A stretch of 41,955 nucleotides of DNA from an uncultured Lachnospiraceae bacterium (GCA_951801245.1 CATOMC010000018.1:1-41955); one strand, 5' to 3'; positions 14,357 through 24,400 are shown, counted from the first letter of the stretch. Made by a program: numbers and translations. The notes: generated by a model not told the origin, from the letters alone.

Positions 14357-14370
14357 ATATTATTACAAAT
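14357..14370. promoter_or_regulatory. Third copy of the ATATTATTACAAAT motif
   Basis: It is identical in its core to the repeats ahead of gntR and lies about 50 bp before the uroporphyrinogen-decarboxylase-like gene, in very AT-rich DNA. It is a probable operator and promoter zone of the peptide operon. Confidence 0.4.
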
Positions 14371-14417
14371 CACATTTAAAATAATATTAATATATTAATA
14401 AATGAAAGGGAAGAAGA

Positions 14418-15389
14418 ATGACGGCGAAGATGACGAAAAAGGAAAGAATAATAGCGGCGATAAGAGGGGAGGATGTAGATGGTATTCCATCAGGATTTTT
14501 CATGCACTTTCCGCCTGAATGTGTATCGGGAGACGAAGCTGTAAAGGCTCATCTGGATTTTTTCAGGGATACGGACGCGGATATTGCGAAGATTATGAAT
14601 GAGAATCTGATCCCGGCAATGCCGGAGATTCGAACGGCCGGGGATTATGGCAATATGAGGGGCGTGGATGGTCATGCGGATTTTATCAGAGAGCAGCTTA
14701 TGCTGGCGAAGGAGATAAGGAAAGCGTGTAAAGAGGAAGTTTTTCTGGTGGGGACGATTCATGGGATTGTTGCTTCCGGAATACATCCAATGGAGCCTTT
14801 TATGGGATATGAAGGAGCCAGGCAGAAGTTATGTGAGTTTCTTCGTAGTGCGCCAAAGAAAGCAGAACAAGGTCTTAGAAAAATCGCGGATGCCATGTGT
14901 ATTCTGGCAGAAGGATATATAAAAGCCGGGGCGGACGGTGTCTATTATGCATCACTAGGCGGTGAAACAGATTACTTTACAGATGAGGAGTTTGACAGGT
15001 GGGTCAGGCCATATGATATTCAGATTATGCAGGCAGTCCGGGCAGCAGGCGGATACTGTATTCTCCATATCTGCCAGAAAAATCTGAACATGCTTCGTTA
15101 TCGCGGATATGAAAAATATTGCGATGTGGTTAATTGGGGTGTTAATGACGCGCCGTTGTCCTTAAAAGACGGAAAGGAACTTTTTCAGGGCAAAACAATT
15201 ATGGGCGGAATGAAAAACCGTTCCGGAGTTTTTGTAAACGGAAGCCACGAAGAAGTTCGTGATGAGGTCAGAAAAGTCGTGGAGGAAGCAGGAAGAAAAG
15301 GATTTATACTGGGGGCGGATTGTACGCTGTTCACCGGTCAGGATTTGAGCAAGATCCGCACAGCCGTGGAGAGCGCCAGAGCACTGTAA
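14418..15389 (+). CDS. Uroporphyrinogen decarboxylase-family protein (MtaA/CmuA-like)
   Basis: The protein has about 323 residues, beginning MTAKMTKKERIIAAIRGEDV, then DGIPSGFFMHFPPE. This opening, the GADGVYYASLGGETDYFTDE segment, AAGGYCILHICQKN (a His/Cys pair), DVVNWGVNDAPLSL and the C-terminal GFILGADCTL match the URO-D superfamily. Members include heme-pathway decarboxylases and corrinoid or coenzyme-M methyltransferases. The HxCxxN segment favours the methyltransferase-like branch, not heme synthesis. No corrinoid protein is adjacent. It is first in an operon with a peptide ABC transporter and peptidase, so a catabolic role is likely but unproven. Confidence 0.75.
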   Translation: MTAKMTKKERIIAAIRGEDVDGIPSGFFMHFPPECVSGDEAVKAHLDFFRDTDADIAKIMNENLIPAMPEIRTAGDYGNMRGVDGHADFIREQLMLAKEIRKACKEEVFLVGTIHGIVASGIHPMEPFMGYEGARQKLCEFLRSAPKKAEQGLRKIADAMCILAEGYIKAGADGVYYASLGGETDYFTDEEFDRWVRPYDIQIMQAVRAAGGYCILHICQKNLNMLRYRGYEKYCDVVNWGVNDAPLSLKDGKELFQGKTIMGGMKNRSGVFVNGSHEEVRDEVRKVVEEAGRKGFILGADCTLFTGQDLSKIRTAVESARAL

Positions 15390-15404
15390 AAGGAGGTGAC
15401 GGGT

Positions 15405-16358
15405 ATGGTGAAATACGTTTTTAAGAGATTGGGGATGTCTCTCATAACTTTTTTTGGAATCACGGTTCTTGTTTTTTTCCTGTCCTGCATGGCGCCCGGT
15501 TCACCGCTTGAACTTGTGATGTCAACGCCGAATGCCACGGAGGAAACGGTTGCCAGAGTGGAGCAAAGGCTTGGCCTTGACCAGCCGGTTTATGTGCAGT
15601 ATGTTCGTTGGATGGGACAGCTGTTGCAGGGAAATCTTGGGACATCGTACAGGACGGGAAATCTGGTCTGGAGGGATGTTTCAGAAAGAATCGGCCCGAC
15701 TTTGCTTTTGACAATGTCCTCTCTTCTGATATCAGTCCTGATTGCGATTCCTTTGGGGCTTATGTCGGCATACAAGCCTTATTCTCTGTGGGACTATTTA
15801 TCATCAGGATTGTCCTTTATCGGAGCAGCCATGCCTAATTTTTTTGCGGCGCTTTTGCTGATCTATTATTTATCTGTCAAGCTGCAGTGGTTTCCCAGCG
15901 GAGGAATGTACGGCACTGACGGCAGCAGGAGTGTTGGTTCCCTTCTGCATCATATGATATTGCCGTTGACAGTGTTGTGCATACAGCAGGTTGGCGGGCT
16001 GATCAGGCAGACAAGGGGAAGTATGTTAGAGGTTTTGGAGGAGGATTATGTGAGAACTGCCAGGGCCAAGGGCTGTCTGGAAACGAGAACTCTGGTGGTT
16101 CATGCTTTGCGAAACGGTATGGTGCCGGTGGTTACCAGAATTGGGATGATGATACCATTTCTGGCAGGTGGGGCAGTTGTCACGGAGCAGATTTTTGCGT
16201 GGCCAGGACTTGGAAGTCTGATGGTGATGTCGATCAGCGCCAGGGATTATCCTGTCATCATGGGTATTACGGTGTTTATTGCTCTGTGCGTGCTGGCAGG
16301 GAATTTTGTGGTGGATTTAATATACGGATTGATGGATCCGAGAATCCGTTACAATTAG
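15405..16358 (+). CDS. Peptide/nickel ABC transporter permease (DppB/OppB family)
   Basis: The start ATG 15405 (MVKYVFKRLGMSLITFFG) follows AAGGAGGTGA by about 7 nt; an in-frame GTG at 15396 lies inside that site. The protein has about 317 residues and six membrane helices. The N-terminal first helix is followed by a large external loop (APGSPLELVMSTPNA to GNLGTSYRTG), typical of DppB. The EAA loop EEDYVRTARAKG for contact with the ATPase lies at about 210, and the protein ends GLMDPRIRYN as the family does. It would import di- or oligopeptides. The partner permease and first ATPase are missing because of a deletion just downstream, so the transporter cannot be complete from this locus. Confidence 0.9.
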   Translation: MVKYVFKRLGMSLITFFGITVLVFFLSCMAPGSPLELVMSTPNATEETVARVEQRLGLDQPVYVQYVRWMGQLLQGNLGTSYRTGNLVWRDVSERIGPTLLLTMSSLLISVLIAIPLGLMSAYKPYSLWDYLSSGLSFIGAAMPNFFAALLLIYYLSVKLQWFPSGGMYGTDGSRSVGSLLHHMILPLTVLCIQQVGGLIRQTRGSMLEVLEEDYVRTARAKGCLETRTLVVHALRNGMVPVVTRIGMMIPFLAGGAVVTEQIFAWPGLGSLMVMSISARDYPVIMGITVFIALCVLAGNFVVDLIYGLMDPRIRYN

Positions 16359-16388
16359 AGAAATCAGGTTGCAGACAGAGGAAGGGAT

Positions 16389-16427
16389 ATGGTTGTAAAG
16401 ATGAAAAAAGAGCAAAAAGATTCATAA
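16389..16427 (+). pseudogene. Stub of the second permease gene (DppC type)
   Basis: Right after the DppB-type gene, AGGAAGGGAT precedes ATG 16389. The frame encodes only MVVKMKKEQKDS before a stop. A lysine-rich cytosolic start is what DppC-type permeases have at their N-terminus, and in this position a DppC gene is expected. The sequence then continues into the ATPase Walker A region, so almost the whole gene is deleted. The identification is by position and style only. Confidence 0.45.
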
Positions 16428-17262
16428 GTCAACAATGGGACGGAGTGTGATCCGTCTGATCGAGCCTACTGAGGGGGAGATTCTCTATCACGGAACGGAT
16501 CTTATGAAAATCTCCAGGGAGGAACTGAGGCAGATGAGGCAGAAGATCCAGATTATTTTTCAGGATCCCTATGCCTCTCTAAATCCCAGAATGACGGTAA
16601 AGGAACTGATCAAGGCTCCGTTGGATGTATTTTCGAAGGAAACGGAAGAAGGGAAGATGCAAAAAGTCCTTGAGATCATGAAGCTGGTGGGACTTGGAGA
16701 AGAGTGCCTGCAAAAATATCCCCATGAGTTTTCAGGCGGGCAGAGACAGAGAATCGTGATTGCAAGGGCGCTGATATTGGATCCTGAATTTATTTTCTGT
16801 GATGAACCTGTGTCGGCACTGGATGTTTCTGTCAGGGCACAAGTGCTGAATCTGATGAAGGAGATTCAGCAAAAGAAGGATCTGACTTATCTGTTCGTGT
16901 CTCATGATCTTAGTGTGGTGCGGTTTTTATGTGACCGTATCATGGTGATGTATCTGGGAAAGATCGTGGAAATCGGGAGCAGGGAAAATATATACGATCA
17001 TGCACTTCATCCATACACACAGGCGCTTTTGTCTGCGATTCCGGTTGCGGATGTCAATGTTAAAAGACAGCGAACCCTTATTGAGGGGGATATTCCAAGT
17101 CCGTATAATCCGCCTTCCGGATGCAAGTTTCATACACGCTGTTCCAAAGCCAGCGAAAAATGTTTCAAAGATGAGCCGGGATTACGGGAAATAGAACCGG
17201 GACATTGTGTAGCCTGTCATTTGATAAAAGGAGAAAGACAGAATGGAAATGAACACGGATGA
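16426..17262 (+). pseudogene. 5'-truncated peptide ABC transporter ATPase (DppF/OppF family)
   Basis: The frame opens mid-gene with KSTMGRSVIRLIEPTEGEIL. KST is the end of the Walker A motif (GxxGxGKST), and everything before it, including the glycine loop, is lost. The rest is intact: the Q-loop IIFQDPYASLNPRMTV, the signature HEFSGGQRQRIVIARAL, Walker B EFIFCDEPVSALD, the switch FVSHDLSVVR, and the C-terminal OppF region with GCKFHTRCSKASEKC (Fe-S or substrate-site cysteines) and HCVACH. An ATG at 16435 could be used, but the product could not bind ATP normally. It overlaps the dipeptidase start by 20 bp. Confidence 0.8.
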
Positions 17263-18648
17263 AATAAGGGAGTGGATTATCAGGCATACGGAAGAGTATT
17301 GTCAGGAAGTGGCCGGACTGGTCCGTTTTCCAAGTGTCAGCCAGAAAACATCCGATCAGGATAGACCTTTTGGAAAAGCCTGTGCGGATATTCTGGATTA
17401 TGCACTTAGTAAAGGGGAGAACTGGGGTTCGAGGCATATAATCATAAATATATGTGCGGGTCTTTGTTATGGAGAGGAAAGGATAAGAAGGAAATCGGCA
17501 TATTCGGGCATTTGGATGTAGTTCCGGCGGGGACCGGATGGGAATATCCGCCTTTTGAGTTGACAGTGAAAGACGGCTTCCTGATTGGAAGAGGTTGTGC
17601 CGATAACAAGGGATCGATGATGGCGGCGCTGTTCGCACTTCGGTATCTGAAAGAGACCGGATATCAGCCTGTTCATTCTATTCGGTTTTTTATGGGCTGT
17701 GCGGAAGAAACCGGAATGGAAGACATCGTTTACTATACGGAACATAATCAGATGCCGGAATATTCCATAGTGGCGGATAGTGTGTTTCCCGTTTGTTATG
17801 GGGAAAAGGGGATTCTGGAAGTGGAGGCGAGGTGCCCCATAAAAAGCAAGATCTTGCAATCTTTTGAGGCGGGGGTGGCTTCAAACTCCGTCCCGGAAAG
17901 GGCGGAGGCAGTATTGAAAATTTCGGTAGAAATAGTTAAGATTAAAATACCGGAACACCTGGCTAAGGTGGAGGAATGTGAGGAGGGCAGCCTGGTTTCG
18001 GTAGAAGGAATTGCGGCGCATGCGGCTTTTCCGCAGGGAAGCCAGAGTGCGGAAGTCAAACTGGCACAGATCCTTTTGTCTTCCGGCCTGCTGGATGAGG
18101 AAGGAAATCGTCTGATGCTGTCAATTCTGGATTTGTTTCAGGATTATTATGGAGCAGGGCTTGGAATAGGGTATGAAGACGAGATATTCGGAAAGCTGAC
18201 ACATATCGGGGGAATGGCACGTACTTCGGGCGGCTGGTTATATCAGAATATCAATATCCGTTATAATGCACAGGCCGATTATGAGGAAATGATGCATAAC
18301 ATCGAGAAAAGCCTAAAGTACAATGGGTTTGAACTAATCGCTGCAGAGGGCAGTAAACCTTCCTATGTGGATCCGGAAAGCAGTCTGGTACGGATACTGA
18401 ACCGCGTGGCATCAGCCTATTATCCGGAATCGAAACCGTTTGTCATGGGTGGAGGAACCTATGCGCGGAAACTGGATCATGCGGTCGGGTTTGGACCGGG
18501 AGCTCCGAACGGGAGGAATCTTTTTGGAGCAGGAAGGGGAGGCGGGCATCAGCCGGATGAATGTATTGCAATGCAGGAGCTTTTGACGGCAATGGAAATT
18601 TACATTGCTGCAATACCTGAGCTTGACGAACTGACAGGAGGAAACTAA
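17243..18648 (+). pseudogene. M20-family dipeptidase (PepV-like), frameshifted
   Basis: The ATG at 17243 follows AAAAGGAG and encodes MEMNTDEIREWIIRHTEEYC then VAGLVRFPSVSQK, a normal M20 start. Near 17422-17428, in TGGGGTTCG, the frame breaks. Removing one reading step gives ...ENWG-FEAYNHKYMCGSLLWR, which joins the downstream frame. That frame holds the metallopeptidase motifs FGHLDVVPAG (zinc His and Asp), CADNKGSM, CAEETGMED and the C-terminal GGTYARKLDHAVGFGP. A one-base loss (or sequencing error) would explain it. The full-length product, about 468 residues, would hydrolyse imported dipeptides in the cytosol. It is part of the operon with the ABC genes and the cysteine desulfidase. Confidence 0.8.
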
Positions 18649-19932
18649 ATGAAGGACAAAGCGCATATTTTTGCGGCATATGAGAGAATACTGCGAGAGG
18701 AACTTGTGCCTGCCATGGGCTGTACGGAGCCGGTGGCATTAGCTTATTGTGCGGCAAAGGCCAGAAGTGTTCTCGGTGTGAGGCCGGACAGGGTTCTGGC
18801 GGAGGTCAGTGGGAATATTATCAAGAATGTGAAGAGTGTGATCGTACCTAATACGGATAAGGCAAAGGGAATCGAGGCAGCCGTGGCCATAGGAATTGTT
18901 GCGGGGAAAGAGGATAGAAAACTCGAAGTCCTTTCCGAGGTCTCCCAGGAGCAAAAGACGGACTTTTGTGAGTATCTGAAGAAAACGCCCATTAAGGTAA
19001 CCCAGTTAAAGGACGGTGGTCTGCTGGATATGATGATTATGGTCTGGAGCGGAGAAACGTCTGCTTCGGTCCGCATCACAGGTAAACATACTAATGTTGT
19101 AGAAATAAAGAAAAACGGCGAAATACTGTTTTCGAAATCGGTGGATCAGACGATGCAGCAGGAGGAGAAATCTTATTATGAGTACTTAAATGTGGAAGAT
19201 ATATGTCTGTTTGCAGCAGAAGAGGAACTGAACAATGTAAGCGATATTATAGAACGACAAATTAAGTATAATAAAGAAGTGGCCAAAGAAGGACTTAGGG
19301 GAAATTACGGAGCCAATATCGGAAATGTCCTGTTATTATCCTGTGAGAGGAGTGTACGCAACCGTGCCAAAGCGATGGCAGCTGCAGGTTCTGACGCCAG
19401 AATGAACGGATGTGAGTTCCCGGTGGTTATTAATTCCGGAAGCGGCAACCAGGGACTTACGGTTTCCCTGCCGGTCATAGAGTATGCCGAGGAACTGAAA
19501 GCAGGTGAGGAAAAGTTATACCGAGCACTGATTGTTTCCAATCTGATTGCCATACATTTAAAGAGAGGGATAGGGTCTTTGTCTGCTTATTGCGGCGCGG
19601 TCAGCGCAGGAGTAGCGGCCGGTGCGGGCATTGCATGGATAAAGGATGGAGACTTTGACACGATAGCGCATACGGTGGTAAACGGGCTTGCGATTGCATC
19701 CGGTATGATCTGTGACGGAGCCAAAGCATCCTGTGCGGCAAAGATTGCCATAGCCGTGGAAGCAGCGCTGCTTGGCTATGACATGTATCAGAACGGCCAG
19801 CAGTTTTATGGAGGCGACGGTGTTGTGGCCAAGGGAGTGGAAAATACCATACATAATATTGCCAGCCTTGGAAGAAACGGGATGCGGGAGACGGATCAGG
19901 AAATATTAAATATTATGACCTGTGTGGACTAG
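18649..19932 (+). CDS. L-cysteine desulfidase family protein (UPF0597/CyuA-like)
   Basis: The protein has 427 residues. The N-terminal VPAMGCTEPVALAYCAAKAR contains the conserved MGCTEP cysteine. The C-terminal half has the Fe-S binding pattern SAYCGAVSAG ... GMICDGAKASCAAK (Cys-x39-Cys-x6-Cys), as in Fe-S serine dehydratase alpha-like enzymes. CyuA/YhaM-type proteins break L-cysteine into pyruvate, ammonia and sulfide. The ATG follows GGAGG by 7 nt and overlaps nothing; the peptidase stop is immediately before. Placed after a dipeptidase and peptide transporter, it suggests use of cysteine-containing peptides. Its stop codon TAG lies inside the CTAG at the edge of a MITE-like repeat. Confidence 0.85.
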   Translation: MKDKAHIFAAYERILREELVPAMGCTEPVALAYCAAKARSVLGVRPDRVLAEVSGNIIKNVKSVIVPNTDKAKGIEAAVAIGIVAGKEDRKLEVLSEVSQEQKTDFCEYLKKTPIKVTQLKDGGLLDMMIMVWSGETSASVRITGKHTNVVEIKKNGEILFSKSVDQTMQQEEKSYYEYLNVEDICLFAAEEELNNVSDIIERQIKYNKEVAKEGLRGNYGANIGNVLLLSCERSVRNRAKAMAAAGSDARMNGCEFPVVINSGSGNQGLTVSLPVIEYAEELKAGEEKLYRALIVSNLIAIHLKRGIGSLSAYCGAVSAGVAAGAGIAWIKDGDFDTIAHTVVNGLAIASGMICDGAKASCAAKIAIAVEAALLGYDMYQNGQQFYGGDGVVAKGVENTIHNIASLGRNGMRETDQEILNIMTCVD

Positions 19933-20094
19933 TGCACCACTTACCAATTAGCGATACTTTTTTGCTTGCCAGAATTTCCTTCTACTGCGTTGTTTTCGGT
20001 CAACGACGCCACCGCATCGCCTCCCTCAAACGCCTTGTATAAGGCAATCCTGGACTTCGCAAAAAGTGTATGCAATTGGTAAAGGGTACACTAG
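19929..20094. repeat. MITE-like element with long imperfect terminal inverted repeats
   Basis: The outermost 21 bp of both ends match at 18 positions when one is inverted: CTAGTG(C/T)ACC... to ...TTACCAATT. Similarity continues inward (ACTTTTTGC, CCAG.ATT.CCTT) to about 60 bp per arm. The centre contains a small hairpin, CGTTG ... CAACG. CTAG at each edge may be a target duplication or part of the repeat. There is no coding capacity. It is the kind of non-autonomous element expected in many copies in a Lachnospiraceae genome. The rest of the gap (20095-20301) holds the ispG upstream region. Confidence 0.7.
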
Positions 20095-20301
20095 AAAATA
20101 TTCTGTTGTGGGCAGTATAGAGGGGAAGGATGTTTTGGGTTGCTTTGTTACTGTCTTTCACGCTTTTTTCACACAGCAGATGGTGCAGGAACGAATGTGT
20201 ACTTTTTGCATGCTATCCTGTATAATGATATAGGTAAGTTTAAATATCTGCAGTATTTGTAGTGCAGAGGGTTGTATGCCAAAGGAAGACGGAGGGTAAT
20301 T

Positions 20302-21357
20302 ATGTATCGCGATAATACGAAAACAGTGCAGATAGGGGACAAGGTAATCGGCGGTGGGAATCCGGTGCTGATTCAGTCCATGACTAACACGCCCACGGAG
20401 GATGTGGAGGCCACTGTGGCGCAGATTCTTAAGCTGGAGGCGGCCGGCTGTGAAATCATCCGTTGTACGGTACCGACCATGGAGGCGGCGCATGCGCTTG
20501 CAAAGATTAAGGAGCAGATACACATCCCGTTAGTGGCAGACATTCATTTTGATTATAAAATGGCGATCGCCGCCATTGAAAACGGCGCCGATAAGATCCG
20601 CATCAATCCGGGGAATATCGGCAGCAGAGAGAATGTGGCGGCCGTGGTTGCGGCAGCAAAGGAGAGAAATATTCCCATTCGTGTGGGTGTCAACAGCGGT
20701 TCTTTGGAACGGGAGCTGGTGGAGAAATACCATGGGGTAACGGCACAGGGAATTGTGGAGAGCGCACTGGATAAGGTGCGGATCATAGAAGGACTGGGGT
20801 ATGACAATCTGGTCATCAGCATTAAGTCCTCAGATGTGATGATGTGTGTCAAAGCACATGAACTGCTGGCGGAGCAGACAACCTATCCGCTGCATGTGGG
20901 TATCACGGAATCGGGAACGGTTGCCAGCGGGAATATCAAGTCAGCGATAGGTCTTGGTATCATCTTAAATCAGGGTATCGGTGATACCATCCGGGTATCT
21001 TTGACCGGGGATCCGGTGGAAGAGATCAGGTCAGCCAGACTGATTCTGCGCACCTTGGGGCTTCGAAAGGGCGGTATCGAGGTGGTATCCTGTCCCACCT
21101 GCGGCAGAACCAAGATCGATCTCATCGGATTGGCCAATCAGGTGGAGCAGATGGTGGCAGACATTCCGCTGGATATCAAAGTAGCCGTTATGGGCTGTGC
21201 GGTGAACGGCCCCGGTGAGGCGAAAGAAGCGGATATCGGGATAGCAGGCGGTATCGGAGAGGGGATTTTGATCAAAAAGGGTGAGATTGTGAAAAAGGTT
21301 CCGGAAGCGGAGCTTCTAAATACGCTGCGGGAAGAACTTCTGCATTGGCAGGTGTGA
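20302..21357 (+). CDS. ispG: 4-hydroxy-3-methylbut-2-enyl-diphosphate synthase (flavodoxin)
   Basis: The start ATG 20302 (MYRDNTKTVQIGDKVIGG) follows GGAGGG by 6 nt. An in-frame TTG at 20272 gives ten extra residues without a site. The TIM-barrel part begins NPVLIQSMTNTPTEDVEATV. The 4Fe-4S domain at the C-terminus has VVSCPTCGRTKIDL (two Cys) and AVMGCAVNGPGEAKEADIG (third Cys and catalytic Glu). It performs the penultimate MEP-pathway step, making HMBPP. A TATAAT (20221-20226) upstream suggests its own promoter, with a weak -35. polC follows after 62 bp. Confidence 0.95.
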   Translation: MYRDNTKTVQIGDKVIGGGNPVLIQSMTNTPTEDVEATVAQILKLEAAGCEIIRCTVPTMEAAHALAKIKEQIHIPLVADIHFDYKMAIAAIENGADKIRINPGNIGSRENVAAVVAAAKERNIPIRVGVNSGSLERELVEKYHGVTAQGIVESALDKVRIIEGLGYDNLVISIKSSDVMMCVKAHELLAEQTTYPLHVGITESGTVASGNIKSAIGLGIILNQGIGDTIRVSLTGDPVEEIRSARLILRTLGLRKGGIEVVSCPTCGRTKIDLIGLANQVEQMVADIPLDIKVAVMGCAVNGPGEAKEADIGIAGGIGEGILIKKGEIVKKVPEAELLNTLREELLHWQV

Positions 21358-21419
21358 GGAAGCCTGTCTGAGAACATTCGCAGGCATTTGAGCTTTTGAA
21401 GCTGCATCATGGAGGTAGT

Positions 21420-24400
21420 ATGAGCAAGGCTTTTTTTGACGTATTTCCGTCCTTAAAACTGGATACGGGCTTACAGGATCTGTTTGCGCAGGTCACCGTG
21501 GATAAGGTGACTTCTACAAAACGGAAAGATTTTCTGCGGGTTTATATCACTTCGGAGCGTTTGATCCAGAAGGAGGACGTATTCCGGGTGGAGAAGGATA
21601 TTAAGAAGCAGTTTTTCCCGAATATGCCTATTGTCATCAAGTTCTACGAGCATTTTCACCTGTCTGCCCAGTATGATCCGAAGAAACTGATGGATGCTTA
21701 TGGAGACAGCATTCTGGCGGAACTGCGGGAATACTCGCCGGTGGAATATAATCTGTTCAAACGGGCGGATATCGAATTTACGGAAGATAAGATGCAGCTA
21801 ACCGTGGAAGATACGGTGCTTGGGCAGGGAAAGGCGGAGGAACTTTCCCGGATTCTGGAGAAAATATATAACGAGCGTTGTGGAATTCCTGTGCAGGTCA
21901 ATATTGCCTATAAAGAGCGTGCGGCCGGGAAATATAGGGAGGAAGATGAGAAGCGCCTGGCCATGCAGGTGGCAGAAATTTCTGCCAGAGCCGGTTATGC
22001 CGTGAGCGGAAAGGCGGCCAATATACTTGGCTGGGATCAGGCCGGTGCAGAGGGCGGCCTGACAGATGGCAGTGGCCGGATGACTGCAGGCAGCATGGCA
22101 GGAGAAGAGGGCCGGCTGGCAGAGGGCGGCTGGGCAGTCGGCAGTGGACAGCCGGCAGCAGGAGAGATGGCAGGAAGCGGCGGTCAGATGGCGTCAGAGG
22201 GTGCACAGATGGCAGGCAGTGCCCTGTATGCCGGTGCAGGAGCGAAAGGGCAGCCTCCGGCAGGCAGTGCAGGAGGGGCGGCTCAGAATGCGGCAGGTAT
22301 CCCAGCATCCGGCAAGGGACGAAATGGTTTACATAATGCAAAGCAATTTTCCGCACCTGCCCCCGGCAAAAAGGGTGAATGGGGAAAAAAGGGCGACAGA
22401 GCGGACGGCAGGCGTGCCGTGAAACGTTCCGACAATCCCGATGTACTCTATGGCAGAGATTTTGACGAAGAAGCAATGCCTATCGAGGATATCCTCGGTG
22501 AGATGGGTGAAGTGGTCATCCGCGGACAGATCATTAAGATGGATAAGCGGGAGATTAAGAATGAACGCACCATTCTTATCTATGATGTCACGGATTATAC
22601 GGATACCATGACGATCAAACTCTTTGCTCATAACGAGCAGGTGGCAGAAATAACAGATGGTATGAAACCCGGTGCATTTATCAAATTAAAGGGGATGACC
22701 ACCATTGACAAGTTTGATCATGAACTGACCATCGGTTCTCTGGCAGGCGTCAAGAAAATACCGGACTTTACCACGTCCCGGATGGACCGGAGCGTACAAA
22801 AGCGTGTGGAACTGCACTGTCATACAAAAATGAGCGACATGGACGGAGTGTCCGAGGCGAAAGATATCGTGAAACGGGCCTATCAGTGGGGACATCCTGC
22901 CATTGCCATCACCGATCATGGTGTGGTGCAGTCTTTTCCGGATGCCAACCATGTATGGGAAGATTTGTGGAAAGCGGAGAAGAACCGTTGTAAAGAGGCG
23001 GGAGAGCCGGAACCGGACAAACAGAATTTCTTTAAGGTGATCTATGGGGTGGAAGCTTATCTGGTGGATGATCTGCATGAGATAGCCACCAATGACAAGG
23101 GACAGGATTTCCAGGCTGACTTTGTGGTATTTGACATTGAGACCACAGGATTTTCACCGGTAGAGAACCGGATCATAGAGATTGGTGCCGTCAAGGTCTG
23201 CGGCGGTAAGATTGTGGACAGGTTTTCCAGTTTTGTGAACCCGGAAGTACCGATTCCGTTTGAAATTGAGAAGCTGACTGGAATAACAGATGATATGGTA
23301 ATGAAGGCGGACACAATTGAGACGGTGCTGCCAAACTTTCTTTCCTTCTGCGAGGGTTGTATGATGGTGGCGCATAATGCTTCCTTCGATATGAGTTTTA
23401 TTATGGAGAATTGTGACAGACAGGGGATTGGCCATGATTTTACTTATATTGATACGGTGGGGATTGCCAGGGTGATGCTGCCGGGGTTAAAGAAACATAC
23501 GCTGGACGCTGTAGCCAAGGCTTTGATGGTGTCTTTAGAAAACCATCACAGGGCTGTGGACGATGCAGAAGCTACGGCGGAGATTTTTGTGAAGCTGATT
23601 CCCATGATGGCAAAGGAAGAAATCACGACCCTTGCGCAGATCAACCAAAAAGGCATGGTCAACCCGAATATCATCAAAAAGCTTCCCACGTACCATGCCA
23701 TTATACTGGCTAAGAATAATGTGGGGCGCATGAATCTTTACCGGCTGGTATCGGATTCCCATCTGACCTATTTTGCCAGAAGACCGCGGATTCCCAAGCG
23801 GTTATTGAATCAGTATCGGGAAGGATTGATTTTGGGCAGTGCCTGTGAAGCCGGAGAACTATATCATGCGCTCTTAGAGCACAAATCCGATGCGGAAATT
23901 GCAAGGCTTGTGAATTTCTATGATTATCTGGAAATTCAGCCCCTTGGAAATAATAAGTTTATGATAGAATCCGAGCGGACGCCGGACATTCAGTCTATGG
24001 AAGATATCATGGAGATCAACCGGAAGATCGTGCGGTTGGGCGAACAGTTCCATAAGCTGGTGGTTGCTACTTGTGATGTGCATTTCCTAAATCCGGAGGA
24101 TGAGATTTACCGTCGGATCATCATGGCCGGGCAGGGATTTCCGGATGCGGACAACCAGGCGCCGCTGTATTTTCGTACCACGGAGGAGATGTTAGAAGAA
24201 TTCACTTATCTAGGCAGTGATAAGGCACAGGAAGTGGTCATCACCAACACCAACCTGATTGCAGACATGATAGATGCCATGTCCCCGGTGCGGCCGGACA
24301 AATGTCCGCCGGTGATCGAGGACAGCGACAGGCAGTTGACAGAGATCTGCTATAATAGAGCCCATGAACTTTATGGGGAGACACTGCCGCAGATTGTAGA

